Assembly: GCF_030373265.1 (NCBI RefSeq)
Contig: NZ_JAUCZC010000027.1
Span: 1-47,774, forward strand
Direction: 5' to 3'
Length of the DNA stretch: 47,774 nucleotides
DNA from: Blastomonas sp.
GTDB lineage: Bacteria > Pseudomonadota > Alphaproteobacteria > Sphingomonadales > Sphingomonadaceae
A program made the translations under genes and the position numbers. The notes under the pieces were generated by a model. The model searched no databases. It worked only from the letters and a program-made list of their open reading frames with translations, and was not told the DNA's origin. Below are positions 24,588 through 32,816 of the stretch, one piece after another. The stretch's first letter is position 1. The number at the start of each line of letters is the position of its first letter.

Positions 24588-26840
24588 ATGCCACACACCA
24601 CCGTTCCGCGTCCAGCTAGCGTCATGCGCGCTGCGCTATTGAGTGCATCGGCATTGCCCCTGCTCGCGCTCGCTCCCGTCACCCCCGTATTTGCGCAGGA
24701 TGGTGCGGCGGCCGCTGAGCGCGAGCAGGCCTATCCCGGCGCGATTGTGGTGACGGCCCGCAAGCGGGCGGAATCGACGCTGGAGGTTCCAGAGACGGTG
24801 AACGCTTTTGGTGAGGCGCAGATTGAGCGCGCCAATATCCAGGACATCGACGACATCGGCCTTGCGGTGCCCAACCTCCAGCTGAGCACGCGCACCGACG
24901 GATTTCCCAACGTCACCGTCCGCGGTCTGGGTGGGTTTGGCAACACGCAGGGCGTGGGCTTCTATCTCGACGATGTTCAGCTCTTTGCCGATGCCGCATC
25001 CCGGTTTGGCGATCTTGAGCGGATCGAGGTGCTCAAGGGGCCGCAGGGAATTCTCTACGGCGGATCGAATATCGGCGGCGCGGTCAAGTTTGTCAGCAAG
25101 CGTCCCGACCCGAGCGAGCTGTCCGGCCAGATCGTCGCGCGCGCGGGCAGTTTCAACTTCTTTGACGGCCAGTTGGAGCTCAACCTGCCCTTGAGCGAGA
25201 CCTGGGCGGTGAAGATGTTCGGCTATGCCGAGACCGACGACGGCTTTTTGACCAATCCTCGCACCCCGCGCCAGAATGGGCGCCGGGCCGACGCGAGTGC
25301 GGACATCGGCAGGCGTGAACAATATGGCGCACGCCTGGCGCTTTATGGCGATCTTGATGGAGCAGAGATCTACCTGACCGCGCGATACAACGAGCTCGAT
25401 GCGCCGAACGACCCGTGGATTAGCGAACTCGACGGCAATTTCCGCTACAGCCGTCTCGTCGATACCAGCTACAATCCGCGTAATAACCGCGAGACCTTCG
25501 GTTTGACCGGCCATATCGATATTCCGGTGGGCGATCTGGCAATCCAGTCGATCACCTCCTGGTCCGAAACCCGGTCACGGCGCCAGACCGATCTCGACAT
25601 TCAGCCGGAATTCGTCCTCGACCTGTTCAGGCCAGAAGATTTCACGGTCTTCACCCAGGAGTTGCGCCTGTCATCCGATGATAGCGGGCCGTTCGTCTGG
25701 CAGATCGGCGGCTATTATGCGCATATCGACCGCGATCTCGACAGCGTGCTGATCATCCGCGAAGGATTTTGCTACCTTGACCCCGGCACGTGCGGACCGC
25801 TGAGCCAGCAGGATGATGTGGTCCAGGCCGAAGTGCCCTTCGAGGTCAGCCGTCGCACGCGCGAGCAGATCGCCGGGTTCGTCAATGCCTCGTATGACCT
25901 GGGCGGCGGGTTTGAGCTGGGCGGCGGGCTGCGCATCGACCGCACCAGATCGCGCCGATCCAATCTCGACACCGGGCTGTCGGGCGTCGCCAGCGAGACG
26001 GTGGTGCTGGGCCGCGCGTCGATAGCGTGGTCGAGTCCCGACAAGACGTCACTGGTCTACGCCAATTTCTCGCAAGGGTTCGAGCCTGCGGACTTTTCGC
26101 TCACCAACCTGACCGGAGCGCCGACGTTGCTGGGCTACGACAAGGAGACTGCGGACCAGATCGAGGTCGGCTACAAGGGCCGGCTGCTCGACGATGCGCT
26201 CGTGTTCACCATCGCTGCCTTTTACATCGACTATCGCGACCGCCAGTTCGAGCTTCAGGCGGTGGACCCGGCAACGGGCGGCTTCGTCGAGGGTGTGGTC
26301 AACGTGGGCGATTCCATTCAGAAGGGCATTGAGTTCGACTTCACCTGGGCCTTGGTCGATGGGCTGACCTTTACAGGTGGTGCGGGATGGATCGACGCGT
26401 CATGGGACAACGGCGTGGTCTCGCCGGTGACCGGGCGATCGCTGGCGGGTGCGCAGCCGCCCAACGTGTCCAGGTTCAGCGCCAGCGGTGCGCTCGAATA
26501 TGATGGCACGGTTGGAACGGGGGAATTCTTCGTGCGCGCGCAGGGCCGCTACAAGGGACCCAGCACCACCAACGCCCAGTTTTTTGATGTACCGGGCGAC
26601 GCCTACCCGATCTTCCGAAACCCTGCATTCTTCGTCGCCGATCTGTCGGCCGGGTTGGAGTTCGGTTCGATCAAGCTGGGCGTGACGGTCGAGAACCTGT
26701 TCGACGAGCGGTACTTCAACGACGTGCAGGAGTTTCCCAACTTCGCTGGCAGCCTGAACCCTGGAGAGCCGGGCAACATCATCATCGGGACACTCGGCCA
26801 GGTCCGCAGGGTCATCGGCTCGGTTGCATTCAAATTCTAG
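24588..26840 (+). CDS. TonB-dependent receptor, second
   Basis: A 750-residue outer-membrane receptor. Signal peptide ends PVFAQDG; TonB box region AIVVTARKRAESTLEVPETV; plug at about 50-165 with ERIEVLKGPQGILYGGSNIGGAVKFVSKRP; barrel with the usual C-terminal motif NLFDERYFN and final Phe (VAFKF). A GAGGGAGAGAGG site precedes the ATG. Length and plug type fit the sphingomonad receptors for small organic compounds more than the longer oligosaccharide receptors such as the one at 4003-7032. The ligand is unknown; the upstream AraC gene and the glyoxalase/Dld genes are the only hints. Confidence 0.9.
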   Translation: MPHTTVPRPASVMRAALLSASALPLLALAPVTPVFAQDGAAAAEREQAYPGAIVVTARKRAESTLEVPETVNAFGEAQIERANIQDIDDIGLAVPNLQLSTRTDGFPNVTVRGLGGFGNTQGVGFYLDDVQLFADAASRFGDLERIEVLKGPQGILYGGSNIGGAVKFVSKRPDPSELSGQIVARAGSFNFFDGQLELNLPLSETWAVKMFGYAETDDGFLTNPRTPRQNGRRADASADIGRREQYGARLALYGDLDGAEIYLTARYNELDAPNDPWISELDGNFRYSRLVDTSYNPRNNRETFGLTGHIDIPVGDLAIQSITSWSETRSRRQTDLDIQPEFVLDLFRPEDFTVFTQELRLSSDDSGPFVWQIGGYYAHIDRDLDSVLIIREGFCYLDPGTCGPLSQQDDVVQAEVPFEVSRRTREQIAGFVNASYDLGGGFELGGGLRIDRTRSRRSNLDTGLSGVASETVVLGRASIAWSSPDKTSLVYANFSQGFEPADFSLTNLTGAPTLLGYDKETADQIEVGYKGRLLDDALVFTIAAFYIDYRDRQFELQAVDPATGGFVEGVVNVGDSIQKGIEFDFTWALVDGLTFTGGAGWIDASWDNGVVSPVTGRSLAGAQPPNVSRFSASGALEYDGTVGTGEFFVRAQGRYKGPSTTNAQFFDVPGDAYPIFRNPAFFVADLSAGLEFGSIKLGVTVENLFDERYFNDVQEFPNFAGSLNPGEPGNIIIGTLGQVRRVIGSVAFKF

Positions 26841-26938
26841 ATGGCGCCGATCGCCTGAATCGTATTGCGGCAGGCAGCGATCGCTGACCGGGCTGCGAGC
26901 GGTGTGCGGTTCCCGAGCGCGGCCGGCCTTGGGGTGGC

Positions 26939-27760
26939 TCACGTCTTGGCTTCGGCCAGCCCAGTCCGGCGCGCAGGAACAGCCCGCCACCCCCACCGGA
27001 GAGCGACCGCGGCGGCGATGGCCGCGCCGAGCGAAAGCATCGCAATCGGAATATGGCCGAAAGCCACAAAGACGATCTTCCACGCCACAGTGAAACCGAG
27101 CGTTTCGAACAAGAACAATTGCGTCAGGTTGATCGCAGCAGCGACCAGCCAGGGCGCACCGTCTCTGCGACGCCGCGACCACAGCCACAGCGCTATCGCT
27201 ATCGCCGTCAGTCCGCCCAGATGAATGCCCCAGCGGAACATCTCAAAATCCTGCGGTCCCTGCATGCTGAGCCCCGGCACATACCGGGGGTATATGCGGC
27301 TGAGGATCGGGCCGACGAGAAGCAACGGCGTCGCCAGCAACCATCCCGAATGATGGGCGACGCGGCGCCTGTCTTTCAACGCCATTGCCGTGAGCGCGAG
27401 AAATCCCAACGCGGCAACAAGATCATAGCTGCCGAGCGAAGGACCCCAGACATTGTAGAACACGTCCTGCCCCGACCCCGTCGCGATCGCCATGCTGTGC
27501 ATCGCGCAAACGCCCCCGACGAAGAACAAGGGCACCATCACAAAGATCGCAAGGCCCAGGCTGCGATGCAGCGTGCGGCGACCGGTATCGATCGCCCAGC
27601 TCTGTGCAGCGATCAGCAAGATCCACGCTGTCGCGGTGACGGCATGGACGTGCGACGAGACCTTCGCCGTGCCGAGCTGCGAGAAATATCCCGGCCAAAA
27701 TGCGACCGCGGTTACCGCGAGGGTTGCGAGACACCAGAACCATGCATGGCGATAGGGCAT
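26939..27760 (-). CDS. multi-pass membrane protein, unknown function
   Basis: A 273-residue integral membrane protein with about seven or eight hydrophobic segments (LATLAVTAVAFWPGYF, ATAWILLIAAQSWAI, LGLAIFVMVPLFFVGGVCAM and others). His residues in HVHAVTATAW, LHRSLG and AHHSGWLLATPL are spaced as in some haem- or quinone-binding membrane proteins, but no family could be named. AAAGGAAA precedes the ATG at 27760; the open frame upstream is not protein-like. It lies 16 bases after the APC permease stop, so it is probably the last gene of that operon. Confidence 0.72.
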   Translation of the reverse strand: MPYRHAWFWCLATLAVTAVAFWPGYFSQLGTAKVSSHVHAVTATAWILLIAAQSWAIDTGRRTLHRSLGLAIFVMVPLFFVGGVCAMHSMAIATGSGQDVFYNVWGPSLGSYDLVAALGFLALTAMALKDRRRVAHHSGWLLATPLLLVGPILSRIYPRYVPGLSMQGPQDFEMFRWGIHLGGLTAIAIALWLWSRRRRDGAPWLVAAAINLTQLFLFETLGFTVAWKIVFVAFGHIPIAMLSLGAAIAAAVALRWGWRAVPARRTGLAEAKT

Positions 27761-27776
27761 CTTGCGTCGTTTCCTT

Positions 27777-29111
27777 TCAGGAACCCGGGACGGTGGAACG
27801 GTCGGTTGCGCCCCGGCTCCGGAGCTCGCGCGCCTGATAGATGACAGCCGTCGCCAGCACGAAGGCACCGCCCATCACCAGCTCGCGCACGGCCAGGGTG
27901 GAGAGCAGCCAGACGATGATGACGGCAGCAGCGGTTGGCACAAAGGCCCCGCCGGGGGCGACGAACGGGGGACCGGCCTGCTTCACATCCTTCGCCCGCA
28001 AACGCAGGACGCCCAGGCAAACGATAAGATAAAGCAGCAACGTTCCAGAGACGGTCAGCACGACGAGTTGCTTGAAGGACCCCGATGCGCTGACAAGGAC
28101 GACCGCCGTCGCATAGAGGGCGATGGCATTGCTGGGCGTGTGGCGCGTCGGATGGATCCGCGCGATCCAGCGCGGCAATTGCCCCGCCTCGGCCAGCGCG
28201 AACGCGGTGCGCGGGGAGGAAAACATGTCGGCGACCATGAAACCGCCGATCGAGATCGCCGTTGCCAGCAGCAGCAGGCTGGCACCCATCGGCCCGACCA
28301 GTTTGCCGGCGACATCTGCCAGCGGCGTGGCCGTGCCCGCGAGCGCGGGACCCAGCACGCCTTGCGCGGTGATCTGCAACGCGAGGTACAAGCCCGCGAC
28401 ACCGCCGAGCGCCAGTGCAAGTGCGCGCGGAATGGTGCGCGCTGGATCTCGCGCCTCTCCGCTCAGGCCCAGCCCGCATTCCACGCCCATGAAGGCGAGC
28501 ATCAGCATCATCGCACCCTGGCCCACCCTGTCGACCGGCGGTGGGGCCGGCCATGCCAGATTGACAGGCTCGATCGCGAACACGCCAACCAGCACGATCG
28601 CCAGCAGAGGCGTCAGCTTGAGCAATCCGATGGTGACCGTCAGCCGGGCACCGTCGCGGGCGCCCGCGATGTTGACCAGCGCCAGGGTGCCATAAATGGC
28701 GATCAGCAGTGCAAGACTGGCGCCACCGTTACCAAGCGCTGGCCAGATCGACGCCAGGATGTCGATGAAGAACCGCGCCAGTGCGGCCGCAGAGCCGATC
28801 GCGCCAGCTATCAGCGCGAGCATCCCGGCAACACCCCCGACCACCGGCCCGAACGCCGCGCTGGCATAGGCATAAAGGCCGCCGCTTGCCTTCACCCGGC
28901 TCCCTGCTTCGGCAAAGCACAGCCCCAGCAGGCAGATCAGCACCGCGCAGACCAGATAGGCGATGATCGCCGCCGGACCGAGCAGGCCCGCCACCAGCCC
29001 CGGCAGGCTGAAGATACCGACCCCAACCATAGAGTTGAAGGCGGCAAAGGCGATCCCCGGCACGCCGACGACCCGATCGAGCTGGGGTTTCGAGCGCGCA
29101 GGATCGCTCAT
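27777..29111 (-). CDS. APC-family amino acid permease
   Basis: A 444-residue transporter with about 12 membrane segments. Seen: the APC first-helix signature around FAAFNSMVGVGIFSLPGL (unwound GxG segment), EAGSRVKASGGLYAYASAAFG in helices 2-3, and SGEARDPARTIPRAL, the loop typical of the superfamily after helix 6. It imports an amino acid or amine by H+ symport; the substrate cannot be read. The ATG at 29111 overlaps the POT-transporter stop as ATGA. A longer open frame upstream runs out of phase through the POT gene and is not real. Confidence 0.88.
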   Translation of the reverse strand: MSDPARSKPQLDRVVGVPGIAFAAFNSMVGVGIFSLPGLVAGLLGPAAIIAYLVCAVLICLLGLCFAEAGSRVKASGGLYAYASAAFGPVVGGVAGMLALIAGAIGSAAALARFFIDILASIWPALGNGGASLALLIAIYGTLALVNIAGARDGARLTVTIGLLKLTPLLAIVLVGVFAIEPVNLAWPAPPPVDRVGQGAMMLMLAFMGVECGLGLSGEARDPARTIPRALALALGGVAGLYLALQITAQGVLGPALAGTATPLADVAGKLVGPMGASLLLLATAISIGGFMVADMFSSPRTAFALAEAGQLPRWIARIHPTRHTPSNAIALYATAVVLVSASGSFKQLVVLTVSGTLLLYLIVCLGVLRLRAKDVKQAGPPFVAPGGAFVPTAAAVIIVWLLSTLAVRELVMGGAFVLATAVIYQARELRSRGATDRSTVPGS

Positions 29112-30526
29112 GGCGCGGTCGCCCTGGGCGCAAGCAGGCGCGTGGCAGGCCGCGCGATCAGCAGCATCGCGATCAGGGGACCGGCTGCGAACCCAGCGTG
29201 GAGCAGGTAGAAGTCGACGCGCGACATTGCGCCCCAATAGCCGCCGACCGCCCCCATCAGCACGCTGCCGACGAAGGTCGAGAAGAACAGGACTCCCATC
29301 ATCGTCGCGTTGAGCCCGCGCGGCGCCGCGCGCGAAAAAAGGGCTAGCAGTGTCGGCCAGTAATACAAAAAGCCGACCCCGTTGAGCAGGCTGAGCAGGA
29401 ATGGCCAGATCATCGAAACCTTCAGACTGGCGTCCGCATCGATCCAGCCTGCCGGGAGCAGCATGAGCAGGTTGGCCAGCACGGTCAGCAGATAGCCGAT
29501 CGCGATTTTGCCCTGCTCGCCGGGCTCGCGGCCCCTGCGCTCCTGCCACCGCCACCCCAGGATCAGCAGCGGCACCAGCGAGAAACAGAACAGGCCGTCG
29601 AGCGCGACGAAAGCCGGGGTCGGAACGGTCCAGCCCCACAGGGTGCGCGTCACCGACTCCTCGATAAACAGCAACCCCATGTTGGTCTGTTGGTAATAAG
29701 CGATCACGACCGGAATCTGAATCGCGCTGATCGCTCCGAGCACGGCCACAACCTGCCAGTCGTGGCTTGTCATGGGCGGCGGCCTGGATCCGCCGCCGAT
29801 GCGTTTCACATCGGGTGGCAGATGCGGCCAACCCTTTGCGTAGATCACCAGCGCGATCAGCATGAACCCGCCGGCAAGGCCAAAGCCCGCGTGCCAGCCC
29901 CAGGCCTGCGCGACGATCGCGCAGATCAGCGGCCCGGCGAACGCACCGACGTTGATCGCCGCCGAGAAGATTGCAAAGGCCCGGGTGCGGCGGTTCTCCT
30001 CACCGGGCGGATACAGGTGCCCCACCTGGGTCGAGATGTTGCCCTTGAGGCAGCCCGACCCGAGGATCAGCAGCGCCAATGCGGTCAGGAAACCGGCGTC
30101 GAAGGCCATCAGAATATGGCCCGCCGCCATCAGCACCGCGCCCAGCATCACCGTACGCCGTTGGCCAAGCAGCCGGTCGGCGAGCAGGCCGCCGAACATC
30201 GGCGTGAAATAGACCAGCCCGGTATACAGCCCGTAGACCTGGCTGGCGAAGGCGCGGTCGGACAGCGGCCCGGTGATGCCTTCCAGCGCCGAGCGAAAGA
30301 CACCGAGCCCCAGCACGCCGCCCATCACTTCAGGAGTCAGCAGCCGCTGGATCATGTAGAGCAGCAGCAGCGCCGACATGCCGTAGAACGAGAACCGCTC
30401 CCACGCCTCGGTGAAAGCGAGATAGGCCAATCCCTTGGGATGACCGAAAAAGCTGCGGTCATCGCCCGATGCAAATCCGGGCGATGCCACCGATACGTCT
30501 GCGGGAGGAGCGGCGACGGCGATCAT
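29108..30526 (-). CDS. POT/PTR2-family proton-coupled peptide transporter
   Basis: A 472-residue MFS protein of the POT class, importing di- and tripeptides with protons. Seen: AFTEAWERFSFYGMSALLLLYM, the ExxERxxxY proton-coupling motif of helix 1; GGLLADRLLGQRRTVMLGA, the PTR2 signature between helices 2 and 3; GCLKGNISTQVG; and the central FAIFSAAINVGAFAGP. The start at 30526 removes 69 residues of non-protein-like leader. Translationally coupled to the amino acid permease, which suggests one route for peptides and one for the free amino acids. Confidence 0.87.
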   Translation of the reverse strand: MIAVAAPPADVSVASPGFASGDDRSFFGHPKGLAYLAFTEAWERFSFYGMSALLLLYMIQRLLTPEVMGGVLGLGVFRSALEGITGPLSDRAFASQVYGLYTGLVYFTPMFGGLLADRLLGQRRTVMLGAVLMAAGHILMAFDAGFLTALALLILGSGCLKGNISTQVGHLYPPGEENRRTRAFAIFSAAINVGAFAGPLICAIVAQAWGWHAGFGLAGGFMLIALVIYAKGWPHLPPDVKRIGGGSRPPPMTSHDWQVVAVLGAISAIQIPVVIAYYQQTNMGLLFIEESVTRTLWGWTVPTPAFVALDGLFCFSLVPLLILGWRWQERRGREPGEQGKIAIGYLLTVLANLLMLLPAGWIDADASLKVSMIWPFLLSLLNGVGFLYYWPTLLALFSRAAPRGLNATMMGVLFFSTFVGSVLMGAVGGYWGAMSRVDFYLLHAGFAAGPLIAMLLIARPATRLLAPRATAP

Positions 30527-30769
30527 CCGGGCGTCCGATCCTGGCCTGGAGCCGACGAGCGTCGCGCCTGCAACTGCGACATCAAGCCCTGGAGATCGGG
30601 CATGCGCCATTGCTCGGCGGTCCTGCCGTCGGCCAGCCGCCGTGGCGGGCATTGGTGAAGGTACCTGAGATCCTGCATTGCAGCCTGCCTCGCAAATAGC
30701 TGCCCGTTTCCCCGGCGGACGGGTGGGTCGCAATCCCCGCCCGCCGAAGCACTGGCTGCGCTGGGCTTG

Positions 30770-31222
30770 TCAGCGCGGCGTGTATTCCTGCAGCATCATG
30801 GTGCCGCGCAGCTTGCGGAACTTGGCGCGGTTGCCGGATTCGGCGTCGAGCTGCTCGTCGCTCTTTTTGATCCAGGCCATGTATTCCTTGTTGCGGCGCT
30901 CGATCTCGGGACCGTTGGGAATGTCGCGATAGGTCGACGCGAGATAGAGGTTGGGCTCGCCATCGCGGGCATCGACGTTGACATAGATCTTGTAGTCGCT
31001 GATCCAGCCCTTGGACTTGGCGAACGCCTGTTCCTTGGCCCATTCACTGGCCAGGAACTGCGCATAGGCTAGCGTTCCGCCATCCTCGACAAAGATTCCC
31101 GACAGGCTGGTATATTCACCCGCGACGAGCGGAAACTCCTGCGCCGCTGCGGCCACTGGCAGCGCGACCGGCGCCGCGATCAGCATCACGGCTGTCATCA
31201 TCGTTTTTGTGATCAGTTTCAT
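30770..31222 (-). CDS. small exported protein, unknown function
   Basis: A 150-residue protein with a signal peptide (MKLITKTMMTAVMLIAAPVA, cleavage near AAAAQE), so periplasmic. The mature part holds SDYKIYVNVDARDGEPNLYL and a helical, charged C-terminal half (EIERRNKEYMAWIKKSDEQL). No family recognised. A strong AAGGGGAAAG site precedes the ATG. It lies on the same strand as the POT gene, 243 bases upstream. That gap, with an imperfect GC hairpin at about 30710-30765, could separate their transcripts. Confidence 0.7.
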   Translation of the reverse strand: MKLITKTMMTAVMLIAAPVALPVAAAAQEFPLVAGEYTSLSGIFVEDGGTLAYAQFLASEWAKEQAFAKSKGWISDYKIYVNVDARDGEPNLYLASTYRDIPNGPEIERRNKEYMAWIKKSDEQLDAESGNRAKFRKLRGTMMLQEYTPR

Positions 31223-31289
31223 TGTCTTTCCCCTTGTTGTGCTCGCCCGTGCCTGGGCTTGCCTCTGCGAAAGTGCGTGAAAATGGATG

Positions 31290-31850
31290 CTAGAGCCCAT
31301 GCTCGCTCGGGATCGGGCTGGGCGGGCCTGTCGGGAGACGCAGCAGCGCCGCCTCGCTTGCGCCCGCCCGGTAATCGGCGAGCAGCGCCTCGGGATCGTA
31401 CCCGACGCCGATCGGATTGGCGGCGAAGGCCGGGCTGGCGAAATACGCGATCGCATCTTGCGGGCCCAGCGCATCGGCTTGAAGCTCGATGCGGTTGCCG
31501 TCAGGGTCCTGATAATACAGCGACAGCGTCATGCCGTGGTGGACCGGCCAATAGGGCGTGATCCCCAGCGCCTTCAGCCGCGCATAGGTTTCCAGCAGAT
31601 CGCCGGCGCCGGCATACGTGAAGGCGGTGTGGTTGACCCCGATATCGCCCTGCCGGCCGTCGCCGCCGGGTCGCATCACATCGAGATTGGCTATGGCGAA
31701 GCGGTGGTTCTCCTCGTCGAAGGCGAGGAAGGTGAGCGCCGGGTCACGGTGCACGGGGTGCGCGTTGAAGACGGTGCAATACCAGTCGATCATCGCCGCA
31801 TACCGGCGTGTCATGTAGACGATGTGGGCCAGATGAGCAGGAACGGTCAT
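31290..31850 (-). CDS. VOC-family protein, extradiol dioxygenase-like
   Basis: A 186-residue vicinal-oxygen-chelate protein. Metal-ligand positions look intact: HIVYMT (His9) at the start, NHTAFTY in the middle, and LYYQDPDGNRIELQ with the terminal Glu. The pairing of NHTAFTYA with DPDGNRIELQ is close to 2,3-dihydroxybiphenyl dioxygenase-type proteins. It could be a ring-cleaving dioxygenase of one-module size or a related lyase. Start codon and upstream GNAT stop overlap as ATGA, so the two are coupled. Confidence 0.8.
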   Translation of the reverse strand: MTVPAHLAHIVYMTRRYAAMIDWYCTVFNAHPVHRDPALTFLAFDEENHRFAIANLDVMRPGGDGRQGDIGVNHTAFTYAGAGDLLETYARLKALGITPYWPVHHGMTLSLYYQDPDGNRIELQADALGPQDAIAYFASPAFAANPIGVGYDPEALLADYRAGASEAALLRLPTGPPSPIPSEHGL

Positions 31851-32674
31851 GCCCGGGCCGGCGCAAAAGCGTAGAGGTCCATCTGCGCGCCGTCCGCAAA
31901 CCCCATCGCGCGATACAGCGGGCGGCCCATTTCGGTGGCGTGGAGCCAGAGGCGCTTCGGCCCCGCAACGTGTTGCACTGCCTCGATGGCGCGGCGCATG
32001 GCGGCCTCGCCATAGCCCCTGCCGTGCAACCCCGGCAGCGTGGCGACCATTGCAATGTAGATCACTGCGCCCAGCAGATAGGCCTGCGCGGCCGTGACCG
32101 CGCGCCCGTCTTCATAGCCTACGACAGCGACCTGTGTTCCCGTCCAGCGGGGCAATGTGCCGGTCACAGCAAAGGCGTTGTGCGGCATGCCATAGGCGTC
32201 AGCATTGACCCGCCCGACATCGAGCGCCGTCGCTTCATCGCTGGCGAACCGGAATTCGAGCGCAGGTTCATCGCGCCGCGCCGGGGCCAGCGCAAAGGCT
32301 GCCATACCCCACATGCTCATGCTGTAGGCCAGGCCTGCCTCTGCAAGAATCGCCGCGCCGTTCGCCGGCAACCAGTCAGGTGACAGCAGCAGCATGGCAT
32401 CGTGCGGACAGGCCTCAGCATAGCCGTGCGCGGTCGCAATCGCCTGCCGGAGGGCCGCTTGGCTTTCAAGCGGCGCGCTGAGCGTGATCATGTTGAAGAA
32501 GGGGCAGTCGGTGTGTGACAGGGTGACCGCCACGGGGCCGACATTGGCCAGAACATGCCCTGGAAACTGGCCGGCAACATATCGCCACGCGTCAACCAAG
32601 CATCCGGCGACACTGCCAGTATCGAGATTGCCGCTGTCCATCGGGTTTTTGACCGCGCCCACGAAGCCCCCCAT
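31847..32674 (-). CDS. GNAT-family N-acetyltransferase
   Basis: A 275-residue protein whose C-terminal half is a GNAT fold: VYIAMVATLP-type strand (YIAMVATLPGL) followed by the acetyl-CoA pyrophosphate loop HGRGYGEAAMRRAI, then WLHATEMGRPLYRAMGF, the usual strand 6-7 segment. The N-terminal half (about 1-135) is less conserved and may bind the substrate. Start either 32674 or ATG 32641; neither has a strong ribosome-binding site. It precedes the VOC gene in a two-gene operon. Substrate unknown. Confidence 0.78.
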   Translation of the reverse strand: MGGFVGAVKNPMDSGNLDTGSVAGCLVDAWRYVAGQFPGHVLANVGPVAVTLSHTDCPFFNMITLSAPLESQAALRQAIATAHGYAEACPHDAMLLLSPDWLPANGAAILAEAGLAYSMSMWGMAAFALAPARRDEPALEFRFASDEATALDVGRVNADAYGMPHNAFAVTGTLPRWTGTQVAVVGYEDGRAVTAAQAYLLGAVIYIAMVATLPGLHGRGYGEAAMRRAIEAVQHVAGPKRLWLHATEMGRPLYRAMGFADGAQMDLYAFAPARA

Positions 32675-32816
32675 TTCCGACAGGCAGAGCTCCGCCCACG
32701 ATCGCCCGGGGTGTTTCCGGCCAACCTTATGGCGTTGAAATGTCCGTCAATTTTCGATGGCCCTTGATGCCTGCGTGAGGCGCGGACCGTCAATGGCAGG
32801 GACCGTCAAAAAAGCG

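Noticed and set aside
27762-29210. 482-codon plus-strand open frame
   Set aside because: It is antisense to the APC permease, very rich in R, Q, D and H, and has no domain pattern. Such long shadow frames are usual opposite GC-rich genes.
27777-29831. 684-codon minus-strand frame as a fusion protein
   Set aside because: The first 240 codons read through the POT gene in a wrong frame; the permease starts at 29111 with an ATGA overlap.
30710-30765. terminator between the small exported protein and the POT gene
   Set aside because: An imperfect GC hairpin exists, but neither strand shows a T run after it, so it cannot be called an intrinsic terminator.
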